Shown: positions 26,475-39,800 of the stretch, piece by piece | Numbering within the stretch: position 1 is the stretch's first letter | Layout: each line of letters opens with the position of its first letter | Source: Lepiota brunneoincarnata | Lineage: Eukaryota; Basidiomycota; Agaricomycetes; Agaricales; Agaricaceae | DNA length: 64,000 nt | Reading direction: 5' to 3' | Assembly: GCA_023014365.1 (NCBI GenBank) | Contig: JAEBUN010000002.1 | Coordinates: 992,001 to 1,056,000, forward strand | Translations under genes and position numbers: made by a program | The notes under the pieces: generated by a model | Seen by the model: only the letters and a program-made list of their open reading frames with translations | What the model was told of the DNA's origin: nothing | The model's database searches: none

Positions 26475-29400
26475 CTTGCTGACACAGATGGTGATTAGAT
26501 TGGGTAATAGTATTCGGAATTATTGCTCCCTTTGGGAGAGTATAGTGGTGAGTAGTGCTGCAGAGTGTCAGTGCCAACAGCTTACCAGTGCGAATGGTGG
26601 CCAGTCACGTGGTCTTGCGCAGATGGCTGATTCAACTTTTTGATCCCCTCACTCACTCGCTTTTGCTGTCTCGCTCGTGGGCACAGGAAACCCTGCTCTG
26701 TATCTGTGTTTTGTCTGAACCGAGTCATTCAACTGGGCGCGCTGTGGAGCCAGCTTGTTGGACTTTGGAGCGACTTGGTCCATTAGATCTATGCATGCCA
26801 AGGGCTGACCCTGCCTTCCCTCAGAACTCACGGAAATAGCGCACATTAGGATATGGGGTGGTCCATATCTGGCACCTGCTTCTCTGCGGCGCAACATAGC
26901 CCTTTCTCCTTCACAGGGAACCACACCCCTTAGGCCATTCTCCAGAACCTCCTAGCACGAGCAGCCGAAATTGGTGATTAAAAGGCTATCATAGATACAA
27001 CAGACACGCGCAAGAAACTAGACCTGAGGCAAGAGCATCTGCCCCAGCGAAAGATATTCGACGCTTCGAACCAGCACGAACCTGGAAAATACGACCCTCA
27101 GACTACTTACTTGGGTGATCGACACCCCTGGAAAAAAAAAAAAAACTAGGGCTCCTTGCTCCTTGGTGACAAAACAGCTCCAGCTCACTCGGGACCACAG
27201 GTTCTCTCGGCTATCCACTTTTCCACTTCGTAACACTCGCCACAGCATAACATTATCTCATACCAGCGTCGGCGGTATTTTGTGCAGAAAATTCTCCTCC
27301 GACTCGCCCATGACCCTTTCTGCCCTGTCTTCGAAGAAGTGACAAGCAGAGGGACCCACACTGTGAGCAAATATTAACCACCATTCTATTCGGTATTTTG
27401 GCCACCGGATGAGTTTATCGAGTTAGTCCATGGGCCTGATGATAGGGTGAAGTATGTCACCCACCGAACAACCACATTCTCGAATTCCAGCGACCGGTGA
27501 TAGGCTGTCAACCACACTGTACCCCTTGCAACATAGCGGAACACATGTTGCACTGCAAAAGCTCATTGAACCCTTTGCCAAACATAGCTCTAGACAGTGT
27601 TTCTGGTGACTCTCAGTCTCCGGTATGTTTCATGTTCTGTCCGGGGGTGGGGCCCTTCTGATTGACAAAACCATATCGTTGGACAGTATCAAATAATGTT
27701 CCACCTTCATCCTCGCGGCTCAATGGAGACATGCCTATACCGCTCAGTTCGCAATTGTATAACAAGCCGATCAGCCCATTTACCCCATAAGCATCTAACG
27801 GGTGGTAAGGTCACCTTCCAGGGCAAATACGGAACTGATTGCCTCCGGGTGTAATTATCACCATATTTTCGATGTCGACTGTCCGGCAGCATAGCTTCAG
27901 GTACATCTCCCACCTCAAGAAGCCCGTGCTTTGATCGTACGCGGGTGTTTATGGGTTCAAGCGCACAGCAAGGGTGTCATACCACAAGCGACCGTAAAGC
28001 CGATCATAGCACTGCATGACACTTGATTCGCGTTGCGTGCTGACACTCGATGATCGAAACACGAGAACTTCATTTAATGTTCAATCAATTAATGCGACGG
28101 TTTTACCGAAAGGCGCTATGTAATATATTCACAATGTCCCTTGTCCATTGAAGATCCGTTGCAAAAATAAGGGGCAACGGGAAAGGCATCAATGAGGTCA
28201 GTGAAAACAGAAAGATGGAAAAATTGCCCGCCAGGCGCCAGTGGCCATCAAATGGAGAATAGATAGAGCCGCAATCCCTAAGAGGCTGAAGCTTCTACCG
28301 AACGGTTTCACATCGCTGGCAATGAGGCGCTCGAACAAGAAAAAAAAAAAAGCCAAAGAGCTTAAAGGGTGGTAAACAGAGTCCACGCTGCGTGCCAGTG
28401 ATGACACCGTTCACCTCCATCCCCGCAGCACCCAGCATAGCTGCGGGTCCTCAACGGGCATCATGAAGCCTATGTCATTGGGCTCGGCGATAAGACGTAC
28501 GCAGAAGCGTTAGAATCAATGAAACGCCCAATGCGCTTCTGCTGTGGAGGAATGAGAGGTACCGCCCAGACCCAGAAAAGTTGGTCCGAACCATAATGGC
28601 GGTACGTGAACCCAGGAACCAACGACGGCTGTGGTGTGAACGTAGCCTGAAAGGAGGGGGGCGGGGGCACAAGTTGCTTCTGATTGGCCAGACGGCCACA
28701 GAAATAGGTCGGTGGCTGTCGCTGATGACACCCGGAATCTTAAACTGGTGATGATAATACTTTGAAACATGAGAAGTTGAACGGTGTCAGGATAGTATGA
28801 GGGTGTTCGCAGATTCTTGTCAGGCGGTGACTGTGCTTCTTTCGAGATAGGTAATCTTACTCTCACAGGGAGAGAAAAAAAAATACAGGTACAAGGCGGG
28901 CTTGCATTGACCGCCTTTAGACAGTCCCCGGCGACATAGGGCTTTCGTGTAATGACGACTCCCATACGCCCGGGAACTCGAAGGCGTGGATGAACTTGTC
29001 GGGGAATCGCAAACCTCGATCGCCCCGTGGGTGCTTCCACTCCCCAGACAGCCATCTCTGGGCATTGCTGCCGTGAGTTGATCCAAAGCACGAATTCCTG
29101 GCCATTAGCTTCGTCTGTTGATGCTTCAGATCGTGGACAAGTGGTTAATTTTGCGGCATCACCAGGTATACCGGGTATATTTGCACAGAGTCCTCCCTTC
29201 TTTTGGCTCGAGTATCTCCAGATGGAGCTTCTCGCCAGATGATGGTACATTGTAATGTCACCTGTTGGGTTAGCTTCTCGCCGGCTTCCAGCTATCTTAT
29301 CCCACGTATATGGACAGATGACCTTGGGATTATCTTGCTTCGTCCCAGATCCTAACAGATAAGGGTGTGGGTGGACCCCCATGATTACTCCTGAAACGGT

Positions 29401-30480
29401 GACCCTGGCTCCGGGACTTGAATCGCAGATCGGCCTATGGAGTAGAACCTAGGCCACCAATAGACCCGCAAACTAGGTCGCAAAGGAGTAATCCCCCAAG
29501 CTTTTGACGCCTTCTGGGAAACGCCAAGCTCCATCAGAGGGGCACAAATTATTTCTTTTACGGGGTGAGGAGCGCTAGAAGCTCGTCCTTCCTGCACAAA
29601 AATACCTGTTCCACAGTATCTGTGTCCCCAGATCAATGTAACTTACACGGGAAGTCCATGGGTGTTTCACGCTGGACTGGAATAGTCGCCTTCACGGCAC
29701 CGCTCCAGAGCGTCAGGTCAGATCGCCCCCTTGGACCACAAGTGCTGGCTTGGTATATTTCTGTCAGCGAGAGCTCGTAGGTCTCTGCATTGGGGAACGC
29801 TCGGAGTGTGCCGCCCCGTTGGTCGTTTCCACTGACTGCGCAGCTTGGACAACGCGCTTCTCGGGTTCCCGACCACCCCCTCACACCCCTCCCCTCTCTC
29901 CCCAGGCTCATCTTCTGTCATTATGTCCAATCTCAGAATAGTAATATTATTCGCTTCGTCGCCTTAACCCCGTGGCACCACCGCCGTCCCAACTTTTAAT
30001 GAAATGGCAACTGCGCTCGGGCATCACGACATACTGAAGGAATTCGGATTTAGACATGGTGCAAACCCCGCCCACCTGCTCGGTCCTCCCCGGTATTTAC
30101 AGATCAGGTTATCTGGGTTCCACGGTTGACTCGACTTGGGAATTTTTGTTGATGTCAGAGCCATAACTCGGGAAAGGAGGAAGGAGATACACGTGAGCCC
30201 GTCTTTGCTTCTCTCATGGCTTGCCGGTCGATAAAATGCAGACCGGAAATAAGATTCTACCTCTTCGCGTTCGGCGTTTGACCCACAGAGATGCGCTCGG
30301 AAGATGAAGATTCATTCTGGACGAAGGAAGAAACAAAAAGAAAGCACGGGAGTGGATATCTACCCAGGAATATACCGTTGCCCGTGCTCCGATGTCCGAG
30401 CACCTGTGGAAAGAAAACACGTTGCTGCGGTACCAGAAACCAGAAGTCAGAGATATTCTGGGACTCATCGAGACGAACTC

Positions 30481-30496
30481 GGGGGGGGGGGGGGGG
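30481..30496. repeat. Poly(G) run, 16 bp
   Basis: Sixteen consecutive G on the plus strand inside the gene-poor block; one of several long G or C runs between 30 and 43 kb. Confidence 0.9.
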
Positions 30497-33462
30497 ATGC
30501 CCATCGTCATTCTTTGAATTCTGGGGACTTTGGCATTAGTTGAGGTCCAATGTTGACTGGTTGCTGTTGAATCATGTCTAAATGACTATATTATGATGAT
30601 GGAAGCAGTCATCGACCCCATCGACGAGCCGCTCCAGCACATATGTCAACAGAGGATCATCATTCGCTTCCGAATTTTTCCAGATGATAAACCCGGGTGA
30701 TTCCATTTGGGGAGGTTTCTGTGGCAGCGCAACTTCGCGCCCGGACACTTGACAGCGCCCTTTCAAGGGCATTCGTCTATCTACGCCTGATTTTTCTGAC
30801 CGCACGTCCAGCGCTCAGGACCGAGTGCCAGCTTATTTTAAATCCACAGGAGATAGGACTAGAAAAACCGACTAAATTAATGCGCCCCCATCTGTGCTAG
30901 TTAGGATCCAGTAGTCTCTATTCTGAGCAGAAAACGTCAATCAAGCCTGGCGTGAGCAAGGTACCCCCCAGCCCCTCCCCTCCCCCGTCCAGCGCCGCTC
31001 AGATAGAGCTAACCGGAGTTCATTCGGTATAGAAATCGAACATTCCCGAGTATCCTCTGTCAAGTGGCACATTGGTTTTCCGAACTCTCACCACGCTCAC
31101 GTTGTCGCCGTGAGCCATTAACAAGGTTTTAGGATATGTATCACCATGTGCTATCATTGTCGCAAAAGGCAATATACGATTATGGGACATGGCGGAGGTA
31201 CCCTGATTATTGCCAGTCGATGCGGCCCTGACCACTATCTCCTGTACATACATCGGGTGATAGTGATAATGCCTCATTTCGGGAAGTAGCGGCCGGGTTC
31301 CGCGAGCAGAAGACAGGTCCTTTCCTGTCTACCACTTGACACTCCAAAGGCAGTGTTGAAGCTCATGTTTTGTCTCTACTAAGGGGGCCCCACGCGCATG
31401 GAGACCAGAAGACAGTCGCACCACAGGGTTCAAAGGGGGAAATTTGTTAGGGCGATAGTTTGGGTTTGGGCTTGAAGCGTTGAAACGGATACACATCTTT
31501 CTCGGGAATTAATCTTCCCAAGCATTTGGACACTCAACGAGTGGCATGTATCCTCAGCTCGGGCGCGAAAGTAGTGGCAGCATACAGGATGACAAAAAAT
31601 TTTTGCCTGGGAAATGACGAACGCTTAGCGCTACAGTCCCAGGGTATGGGTAGTGGCGGTGAGTCACTTGGCGCCCAGAAGCGCGAGGGAAACCCCCCCC
31701 TATCTTCCATCCCCTTCCCAGCGCAGTGCATTTTGTACAGTCATCGTTTATACCAATTTTTGTTCCATGGCATGTTCTAGCCCCCTCTAGTTCCTGCGCG
31801 CCCGGTAACTATCCCTGCCCGTGTCCCGTTTGTTGGTGGGGGGAGGGGAGGGGGCCCACACGTCAATGACTTCTTTTTCGACTTTCTTCTGTTCCCATGC
31901 ACCCAAACGCCTGCAGGATGTACAGGGGGAGGGGAAGAAAAAAAAAAAGTACAAGCAAGGAGTGGGGTTGACCTGGGTGTAAACCATTTCTAATGGCCCG
32001 ACGCGACTAATTCCTTTTAACCATGCCCATGAGGGACAAGTTGAAGGCTCCGGCACCAGTAAGGGCGGTCTCTAGTGCCTGAGCGCGTGGCAAGTCTCCG
32101 CCTCCGCTTTGCAAGAGCCTCTTCAACACCGTTTCTCGTATAAATAAATTACCACTCGTGCCGGGTCAGAAGTTTTTTTTTTTTTTCCCTTTTGTTCACG
32201 CGTTGTCAATCCAGCAAAAATGCAAAGCTATTCCAAGGTTTTTCACCGGTGTCAAACCATGCAATATTTTTGGGTTTGCAATAGCATCCCGCCTTTTTCT
32301 AATTTGTCTCTCGTGAATACGCCAGCAGAATATCCGAACCCGTAATCGGAGCCACGTTTGGCCGGTGTTGCTACACCCCCCCCTTCAAGTTGCCCAGGAC
32401 CCACAAGCAGTTCGGGCTGAGTCGCATAACCCCAGTTCCTTCGCCTGATCGAGATCGGTTTCCTTTTCTGGCAAGGGAAGTATTCGATGGTTCCGCTAAC
32501 GTGCGAGGGTTTCCTATTTGGGTCAGGTAAAACAGATATGTTTAATTGGCCCGCGCGCGTAAGGGAGAAATAGGAACCGGACCCAGAGCTTGGGGGCGGG
32601 CGGTATTTAAACGTGTAGTGACATATTGTATTACTTGGGTAGTGACCGATTGAATTGCTGTCGATGTTGGGGATAGTGCTTCTGTGAGATACACCTCGGA
32701 CTTGTGCTTTCTGAGCGAAAAATAGACCGGATTGCAAAGGTGTTGGGCCCCTCTGAGGTGAGGTGTGGATGATATGTATAGATGTGCACACCCGCGTTGC
32801 CCTTTCCCTCTCCGGGTCTGGGGATGGTGTGATATTTGGAATAGCTGGATCGTGATGGATGCATATTGCTTGGGACCCGCGACTTGGGGGGGAGGGGATT
32901 CTAATTTCCCTTCGTTTACGTGATAGGACCCTATATTCTAGTTGCGGTGTGGACTCAGTTCGGCTTATCGCTCTGCTTCTGGCCACACAGGTGCAGGTAT
33001 AGTAGTAGTACCAAGGGGTTTGGCCGGCAAAACGGTATATCTATGTAAGCGTTCTAACGGTTTGCTCAGAGTGGATGCGGATGTGGGGGTATGTGTATGT
33101 CTTGTGGTAAAATCGGTGGAGGTAGGGGTGACGCTATCAAGTGGCCGTAGTTCGGGAGGTGGAACTGGGGGTGGCTGACTTGAGACAAGTAGCGGAAGTG
33201 ACATTGCTTGAACGTCGGATTACGCTCATCCCCTCATTCGATGGTGGGCATCACACCGAGAATCCCTTTGATCTCCTTGTTAATGCGTAGGGGGACGGTT
33301 GGAGAGCCCATGCTGTACAGTGCACCGTTCCGGTTGTCATTAGATCTGACAAGCGGAGACCACACGCCGCCAACTACTACATATATGTGGCACCCGGTAC
33401 ATACGCGCTTCCAGACTGGTCATTAGGCGAGAGGGGATATGGGCGCTTTGAAATGACAGGTA

Positions 33463-33507
33463 TTATTGTTATTGTTATTGTTATTATTATTATTATTATT
33501 ATTATTT
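33463..33507. repeat. ATT/GTT trinucleotide microsatellite
   Basis: About 45 bp of tandem attgtt then att units in non-coding DNA upstream of the GATA gene. Confidence 0.9.
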
Positions 33508-35197
33508 TGCAATTATGAGCACCCGCGAGGTACCAACACAGTTCGGCATGACTTCTTTTCGGTACCTTTGGCTTGGTGGCTCGACATTGTGGAAAGCTTG
33601 ATTAAGATTGCTTTGCACATGAAGCGACAGCTTGCGGCAAAAGAAAGGTGGTAAGCTTATTGACTAGCCGGTGGGATGTGTATATATATGTCAAACTGAT
33701 TTATGAGATATGACATAGGGTATGCATACAGCAGTGTGGATCATCATCTCAGCTCTTGAGAAAAAGAGAGAGATAGGGATGTCATACAGGCGCTTGAGGC
33801 GAGGTGCCAAAGTTGAATATGAGCATGAGCATGGGATGTGTCACTGTACATACATCCTCCCATGCCATCGTATCTGGAAATGGAAGAACGGGACGGAAAT
33901 ACCTCTAAAGCATTTGGCTATGTAGGAAGTATCCTCGGGTGGCAAATGCCAGTTGCTTTGGCAGGGAGTGGGTAAATCGCACAGCCGCACGCACTGTTGC
34001 ATCCACGACAATGGAACAACACAGATAGCATTCTGGGTTTGGCAGACGACTTTCTCAGGTCTTCTCTGTCGGGCACCATGGCGGCACCAACGTGCATCAC
34101 AAGTGGGACTGTCCGGCTTGTGACAGCTGCTGCATAGGGCGCAGCGGGGGTATATGGATGGGGGTCTCCAGCAGACGATCTGCTCTATTTTCGTTTGACG
34201 CCTTCATGTTGTAGCGGAGGGGAGGGAGAGGGTTGGAAGCGCTAGGAAAAATCGCATGGAAAGGGCCAAAATGGGATGTATTGCATGGATACAAAGTACA
34301 AGATAGATCGCACAGACGGGGAATAAAATAAACATGGATGCGGAGCTCTCGGGAACGAATGGAAGGAGAGTAAGGGCGAAAAGCTGATGGGCCGCGTCGG
34401 GCACTCAATTGAGTGCAGCGGGAGGATTGACAGGATTGGGGAGCCATATATTGTGAGGCGGTGCGATCGGGCACTTGCGAGGTCGTGCGGGAAAAAAATA
34501 GGCGAAGTGAGATGTCGGTGTTGTTTGCTGTTGAAGAGCCGGCAGGGGGAAGGGAGAGGGGAAGGGGGGGGAAGAGCAGCAGCAGGGTGAGGAGAGGAGG
34601 GGAGTAGCGATAAGTACAGAGGGTGTGCAGAATGACTGACCCATTGTCATCGTCGACCCCATCTACGATTCCTGTACGCGGTGTTCCGGGGCCAAGTCCG
34701 AGAACCGAAGATGTGGGTGGCGTATTTGGTCATGTTGACGTGTTTGGGGCGGTTGCTGAGGGGGCTGCGGTCCCTGGGGGTTGGAGGTGGTCTTTCCGGG
34801 GGCCGCGAGAGAGAGAGACGCCAGCCCCGGTGGTGGTGTGCCTTGGCTGTGAAGATAGGAAGGAAGAGGAGTGGCTTTGGTGAAGGGCATTGCTGCGAGA
34901 ATGAAGGAGAGGGTGTGCGGGAATGTCCGGGGAGGGAGGGCATGGTAGAGAGGATCTGGCGAGGTGAGATCTGGAGAGAAGGCAGTCGGCCGATCTGAGC
35001 CATTCAGGTGAACCGGCTCAAGCTGCCATTTGGGGCGTGGCCATATTTGGTGAAGGACCCTGGAAAGAAGGCAGGATGGACCCTGAGGGACTCCCATCCT
35101 GTTCGCTTGAAAACGCCTCTTAACCTGCCTTAATCTCAACACTAGTCCCTCCATTTCGTCGCCGACCTTTGTGTCGTTTCTCTTCTTACAACTGCTC

Positions 35198-36859
35198 ATG
35201 GACGCTCCCATCTTCGACCCATACGCTTCTTCCTACTCTGACAACTCCGCTCCCCACACCCCCGAGCCCTGTCCCCCCACCATGCATTTCGCTTGCAAGC
35301 CCAATGCTGATGATGCCGTCCGCAACATTTTTGTCGACCACAACCCCGAAGAACCTCATGTAGAGGTCCACCCTGTCCAGGAAGGTGCCTACTGGGCACC
35401 TCAGTCCGCCCCCTTGACCAATAATTTTTTCAACAACAACGGATCGAGGGGCTCCCTTCTCCAAGAATTGTATGAGGAGCAACAGCCTACCACCTCGGAT
35501 GTTTATTCCGATCATTCGGCCAACCCCTCTGCTTCCGACAACTGGTCCTTTAACCACCACCACCACAACCACCACCACCAGCATATGTCTCCGCCTCAGC
35601 AGCATCTCCCGACGCGTCCACTCGATTACCAGATGATCCGTCGGAATACCTTCCCTACTGTTCGCTATGATCGGGATGATGGTCTTCCCGTCCAGCAATA
35701 CCCGCCTTTCATGCCTCAGCAGCAGCAGGCTCACTACCAGCGTACCGACTCGCTGGGATACCCAGACCAGCCTCCGCTGTCTTCTGAGCCTGCTTCTCTT
35801 CCACACGAAAACTTTATTCCCGCCCATCCCACTTATCATGACATCCATGACTCCGCAAATATCAAACTAGAGGATTCTGCATCTATGGTTGTTCCTTCCC
35901 ATTCCTTCTACCGTCCCCCATCTTCGGGCGGCGTTCACCCCATGGTCATGCCATATCTTTCTCCCCACAACGGCCTCCACGTCCAACATACAGACGATGC
36001 TGCCTCAAAAGAGACTCAGTACCTTCGCCGCCGCTGCTTTAACTGCCACACCACTGAGCCTCCCTCTTGGCGTCGCTCCACGCTCAATCCCGGAAAGATT
36101 GTATGCAACAAGTGCGGTCTTTATGAGCGCACCCACCTCAGGCCGCGTCCCCTTCGCTTTGACGAGCTACGCGCTGGGAATAAGCAACGGAAACAATCCA
36201 AGGGTACTGTGAGCCCCAAGGCCAAGATGACGTCGATCGTCAAGAAGGAGCCCCGCGAGTTTGGTCTTGTCCGTCGCAGCTCTGTGTCCTCGTCGTCATC
36301 GGTCCATTCAGGTGCGAGTGATTGGGACGATAATGGTGTGTCCATCAAAATCGCCGCAGCTCAAGTTCTCGTTTGCTGACCAATGAATTTCGTCGTCTTC
36401 GCCATAAATCTCAAATTCACAAAAATATTAGTCTCCGTCTACTCAGCAGGTTCTGCTCCCCCAACCTCATACAACTCTCCCAACGTCCAGACTTTCCCTC
36501 TTTCCCGTGAATCACAATCGCCCCCTCACGATGGTGGTATCCGCCTCCCGAACGCGCCCTTGTCTGACATCGCGTCGCTACAACAGCGGCAAACCCTCCC
36601 CTCCCAGCCCTCTACTCCCTCTCTCCCCCCGCCTACTCCTCGCAAGGCTCACACTTCTCCGGGATATTTCTCCCCGCCTATGTCTGAGGCTAGCCCGAAC
36701 GTCGCTGACGTTCAGGCGCAAGCACAACAGGATTACCTCCGCCGGGCATCTCAGGAAGCCCCAGCTACAGTCGCTGGCTCATGGGGTGACCTCGCGCTCA
36801 AGGATGGTCCTGGCGCCACACTTTTGAGCAGCCCCGTGCCCACTCCCGTCGCCTCGTAA
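35198..36859 (+). CDS. GATA-type zinc-finger transcription regulator
   Basis: Two exons, 35198-36335 and 36450-36859, joined in phase by a 114-bp intron (gtgtgt...cagcag); 515 residues. ATG 35198 (MDAPIFDPYASSYSD) is chosen because the frame upstream has no other ATG. Long Gln/His/Pro/Ser-rich regions, including a His-rich run near residue 122, flank one finger at residues about 280-306: C-x2-C, WRRS, then a 19-residue loop to VCNKCGLYERTH, followed by basic PRPLRFDELRAGNKQRKQ. The loop is longer than the 17 or 18 of classical fungal GATA factors. Expected to bind GATA-like DNA in the nucleus. Specific role (nitrogen, light, development) cannot be assigned. It stands alone in a 17-kb gene-poor region. 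Confidence 0.9.
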
Positions 36860-39800
36860 ATCCGAGGTAAGACGAACTGTGCGGTTATTTATTTATCTGC
36901 AACCTACAAAACTGCCAACGGCATCAACACGCCCCCCCCCCCCCCCACCCATGCTATACACACATTATCTATTTATCTATGGCCAATACATCAAGAAAAC
37001 CCGACTGTACTATCATGGGCTCTGACATCCTGTATCATCGTGCTGTTCACCTCCCGCTCCTGGCGCTTTCCTTCCACAGCTTTCTTGGAACACTCCTTCC
37101 CGTTTTTTTTACCCCTTCTTTCCTACCCCCGCTTGCTTTTGTTCTCTTTTGTTTGCACGGACGTCTGTTGCCATTTTTGTTTATGCCGCGTAAGGCTGTT
37201 GTTAGCTTGTAGATCCTTTGTCCATTTTCACAACCCCCCCTGCTGTGCGATGGGTGTTGTGGCATCCGCCGCTATTTATTATTATTCTCCTCCTGTAGCC
37301 CACATCCATCGCTCATAGCCCTTTTGTTCTTCCTCTATCCTGTCCCAGGAGGCTGTTGTACCACTACCACTACCTTCAGAAGATACCTCCCGCTGATTAG
37401 ACACAGAAGGACACTTGTGTGTACCTCTGATTTATTATTTCGATACCAAACAACAATTAGTTTTCCACATATACACCCTTCTTCCTTTCTCTATAGCATT
37501 TAGCTTGGTCTCTGCGGATTTTTTTCTTCTTACCGATCTATGCCTCGACTGCAATGTGAACGGAAGAACGGAATCGAATAAACCTTATTTATTCCTCTCA
37601 TACCATCATTTGTGGATATGTGGATCCGTTGCAGGATTTCTGTGTGTGACATGCTATGTATGACATGGTAAACATCTGTCTGTCAGAGCTTCGGTGAGAT
37701 GCGCTGGAAAGACTGTTGGTTACTCCTCCCGTACTAGTCTCTGCTGAGATAGGAACTTTTTTTACAAGTTGTGATATTGATAATAGAAGCAACGTCCTTC
37801 TGTGTGGCAATTAAACCATCCGTGTTGTGTACACGGGTCCGACAATGGCAATGAAATATATCAGCGACGCGCAGTCAGAACGGCATCTGGCGCAGCCGTT
37901 TTTATCTGCACATACAGCGCCACGAAATTCATGAAACCATGAGCAAAAGTTAGTCTGCCAGGTAGTTGGGCGTCGTTGATTCGCTGTGGCTCGAGGCGAT
38001 GAGTGTGTGTAACGACTTTTGAGCTTCCTCCAACGTTACCCGTTGTTTGGGCTGTGTATGTGTGTGTGTGTTTTGTGTGTGTGGAGAACGCTTAAACTGG
38101 GGGGGGGGGGGAGGAGCCACTAGGCTTGTATGAGGGAGCAGGACCGTGGTTCCAACGTCTCATATTAGAAATTACCCCGATGGCTGTTAGTTAGCCCTTT
38201 CTAACCAAGGCCGGATGGAAAGCGAGCTGAGCGCTACACGTTATCGCTCCAAAGGCCAATTGGGTTGATTATAACCCAGCCCCCACTCCACGAGGTCTGT
38301 GGCTTTCGGCCCAAGTGCGGGGAAGCGGACACTGTGCTAGGAATAGTAAAACCTCACGAGTTCAGTGGCTTGCGAATTTTTTTTTGGGGATGGGGGGGTT
38401 CGTTCGTGAGGTCTCGGTAGAAAGGGGTTCGCCACTACGTAGTAGACCCGCATAGGTTCAGTGGAAACAACCTCGTGTTTGCTTATGTAGTAGGCTTACT
38501 ACACCCTCCCCCCCCTCCCAAACTCCTTACCTTTGTTCTACTACCTTTGCTCAGCTGTCCATTTCGAGCTGTCCGAGCGTTTTTTTTCTCTGTTTGACGT
38601 TTTTGCCCATTATCCCCGCATTACAGACCTTTGGGTCATATCCCGATATTTCCGCAGCGTTGTTTTCGCGTTTGTGCAAACCCGAAAAAGGCGTTATACG
38701 CGGAGTGGGGGGGGGGGGGGGAGAGAGGGGGGACCTCCCTCCTCCGGCTTTGTGACGTTTCAGTGCCAGGGGGGAGCGGAGGAGAGAGAATGTGTGAGTG
38801 TGTGTATGTGTAGTGTATGGTGTTTGTGACAAGTGCCAGGCCTCGTTTGAGGTCGGTATATAATTGCGGAAGGAGTCTTTGTTGTACGTACTGCGCTTGT
38901 GTGTGTGAAACCGTCTAAAGGACTTGCACGCAGTCTGTGTTGCTTAGAAGAGATGACGTGAAGTAAAGACCTGGGCATGCCATGCGGTAAAGACGTTGAA
39001 TTGGTCATATTAGTACACTGTGCAAATAGCTTTGTGGTCTGGCGCGCAACAGAATTGCGACACCGGTGTGACTCGAAGGACGAACAAAGCCAACTCGGAA
39101 CGCAGCGTGGAGGCGAATTAACTACTAGTAGCGCGGGTGGAGGCCAGCTAAAGATTAAAAGAATCCGCCAAGCCTTGAACTTGTATAATGGGACGAGCTT
39201 CAGGTGGCACCGCTCCATGGGGCCGGTGCGATAGTTACGGATCCGGCTTGGGGGCACAGGGGTGTGTATATATACAAGACTCGTGAAGCGCCAATCCGAA
39301 CATTGCAATGTACTAATGATGTTCTACGTTATCGCTACTAACTACGTTGGCACCGTAATTGCGGCAAGGACACCAGTCCGAAAAGCCCCTAACCACTGCA
39401 CATGACCTCAACTAAAAATCATTTGTGGGTGCACTAAGGGACGTGAGGGGGGGGGGAGGAGACCCGAATCGTGCGCTTCTCGCCTGAAACGAGGATGGGA
39501 CCAGTTCATCGCGTTTAACCTATGACCACAGTTGCTAATTCAAGGGAGTGAAAGCGTCTATTGGAACGAGGGGAGTGGACACAGGGGCTAAGAGCCACTA
39601 GAAGACACGAAACCCAAGTGGTTTCATCTTTGGAAAGCACCGAGCCCGAGGTATCATGGCGCCTGCTTGGGGGCTTGACTTTTATTTATTTTTTGTCTTT
39701 ACCCCGTCCAACCTACAGATGGGGTGGCCAGCGTCGACTGAATATTCCCAGAGGGATTCTTGGGCCCCAAGAATAATCGTTGGCGGATATTAATCGAAGA

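Larger units (their letters stand above)
26475..35197. other. Gene-poor block of about 8.7 kb upstream of the GATA regulator
   Basis: No conserved domain or exon chain is visible on either strand. The longest frames (minus 28516-29382, 289 codons; minus 32252-32986, 245 codons) have Arg/Pro/Ser-rich, non-protein-like composition and no splice partners. The block contains homopolymer runs (A14 near 27129, A11 near 28341, G16 at 30481-30496, A10 near 31937, T14 near 32173), an ATT microsatellite at about 33463-33507 and purine-rich tracts at 34540-34610. Scattered GATAAG/CTTATC hexamers occur at 28489, 29296, 29358, 32964 and 34609, near the density expected by chance. It may hold enhancers, non-coding RNA or decayed repeats. 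Confidence 0.5.

Noticed and set aside
28516..29382. 289-codon minus-strand open frame in the gene-poor block
   Set aside because: Arg/Pro/Ser-rich composition, no recognisable domain, no splice partners, and several overlapping frames of similar quality; most likely chance.
32252..32986. 245-codon minus-strand open frame
   Set aside because: Same reasons: low-complexity composition and no conserved motif; surrounded by T and C runs.
28489..34614. GATAAG/CTTATC hexamers upstream of the GATA gene as autoregulatory sites
   Set aside because: Five hexamers in about 6 kb on both strands is close to the three expected by chance, so no claim is made.
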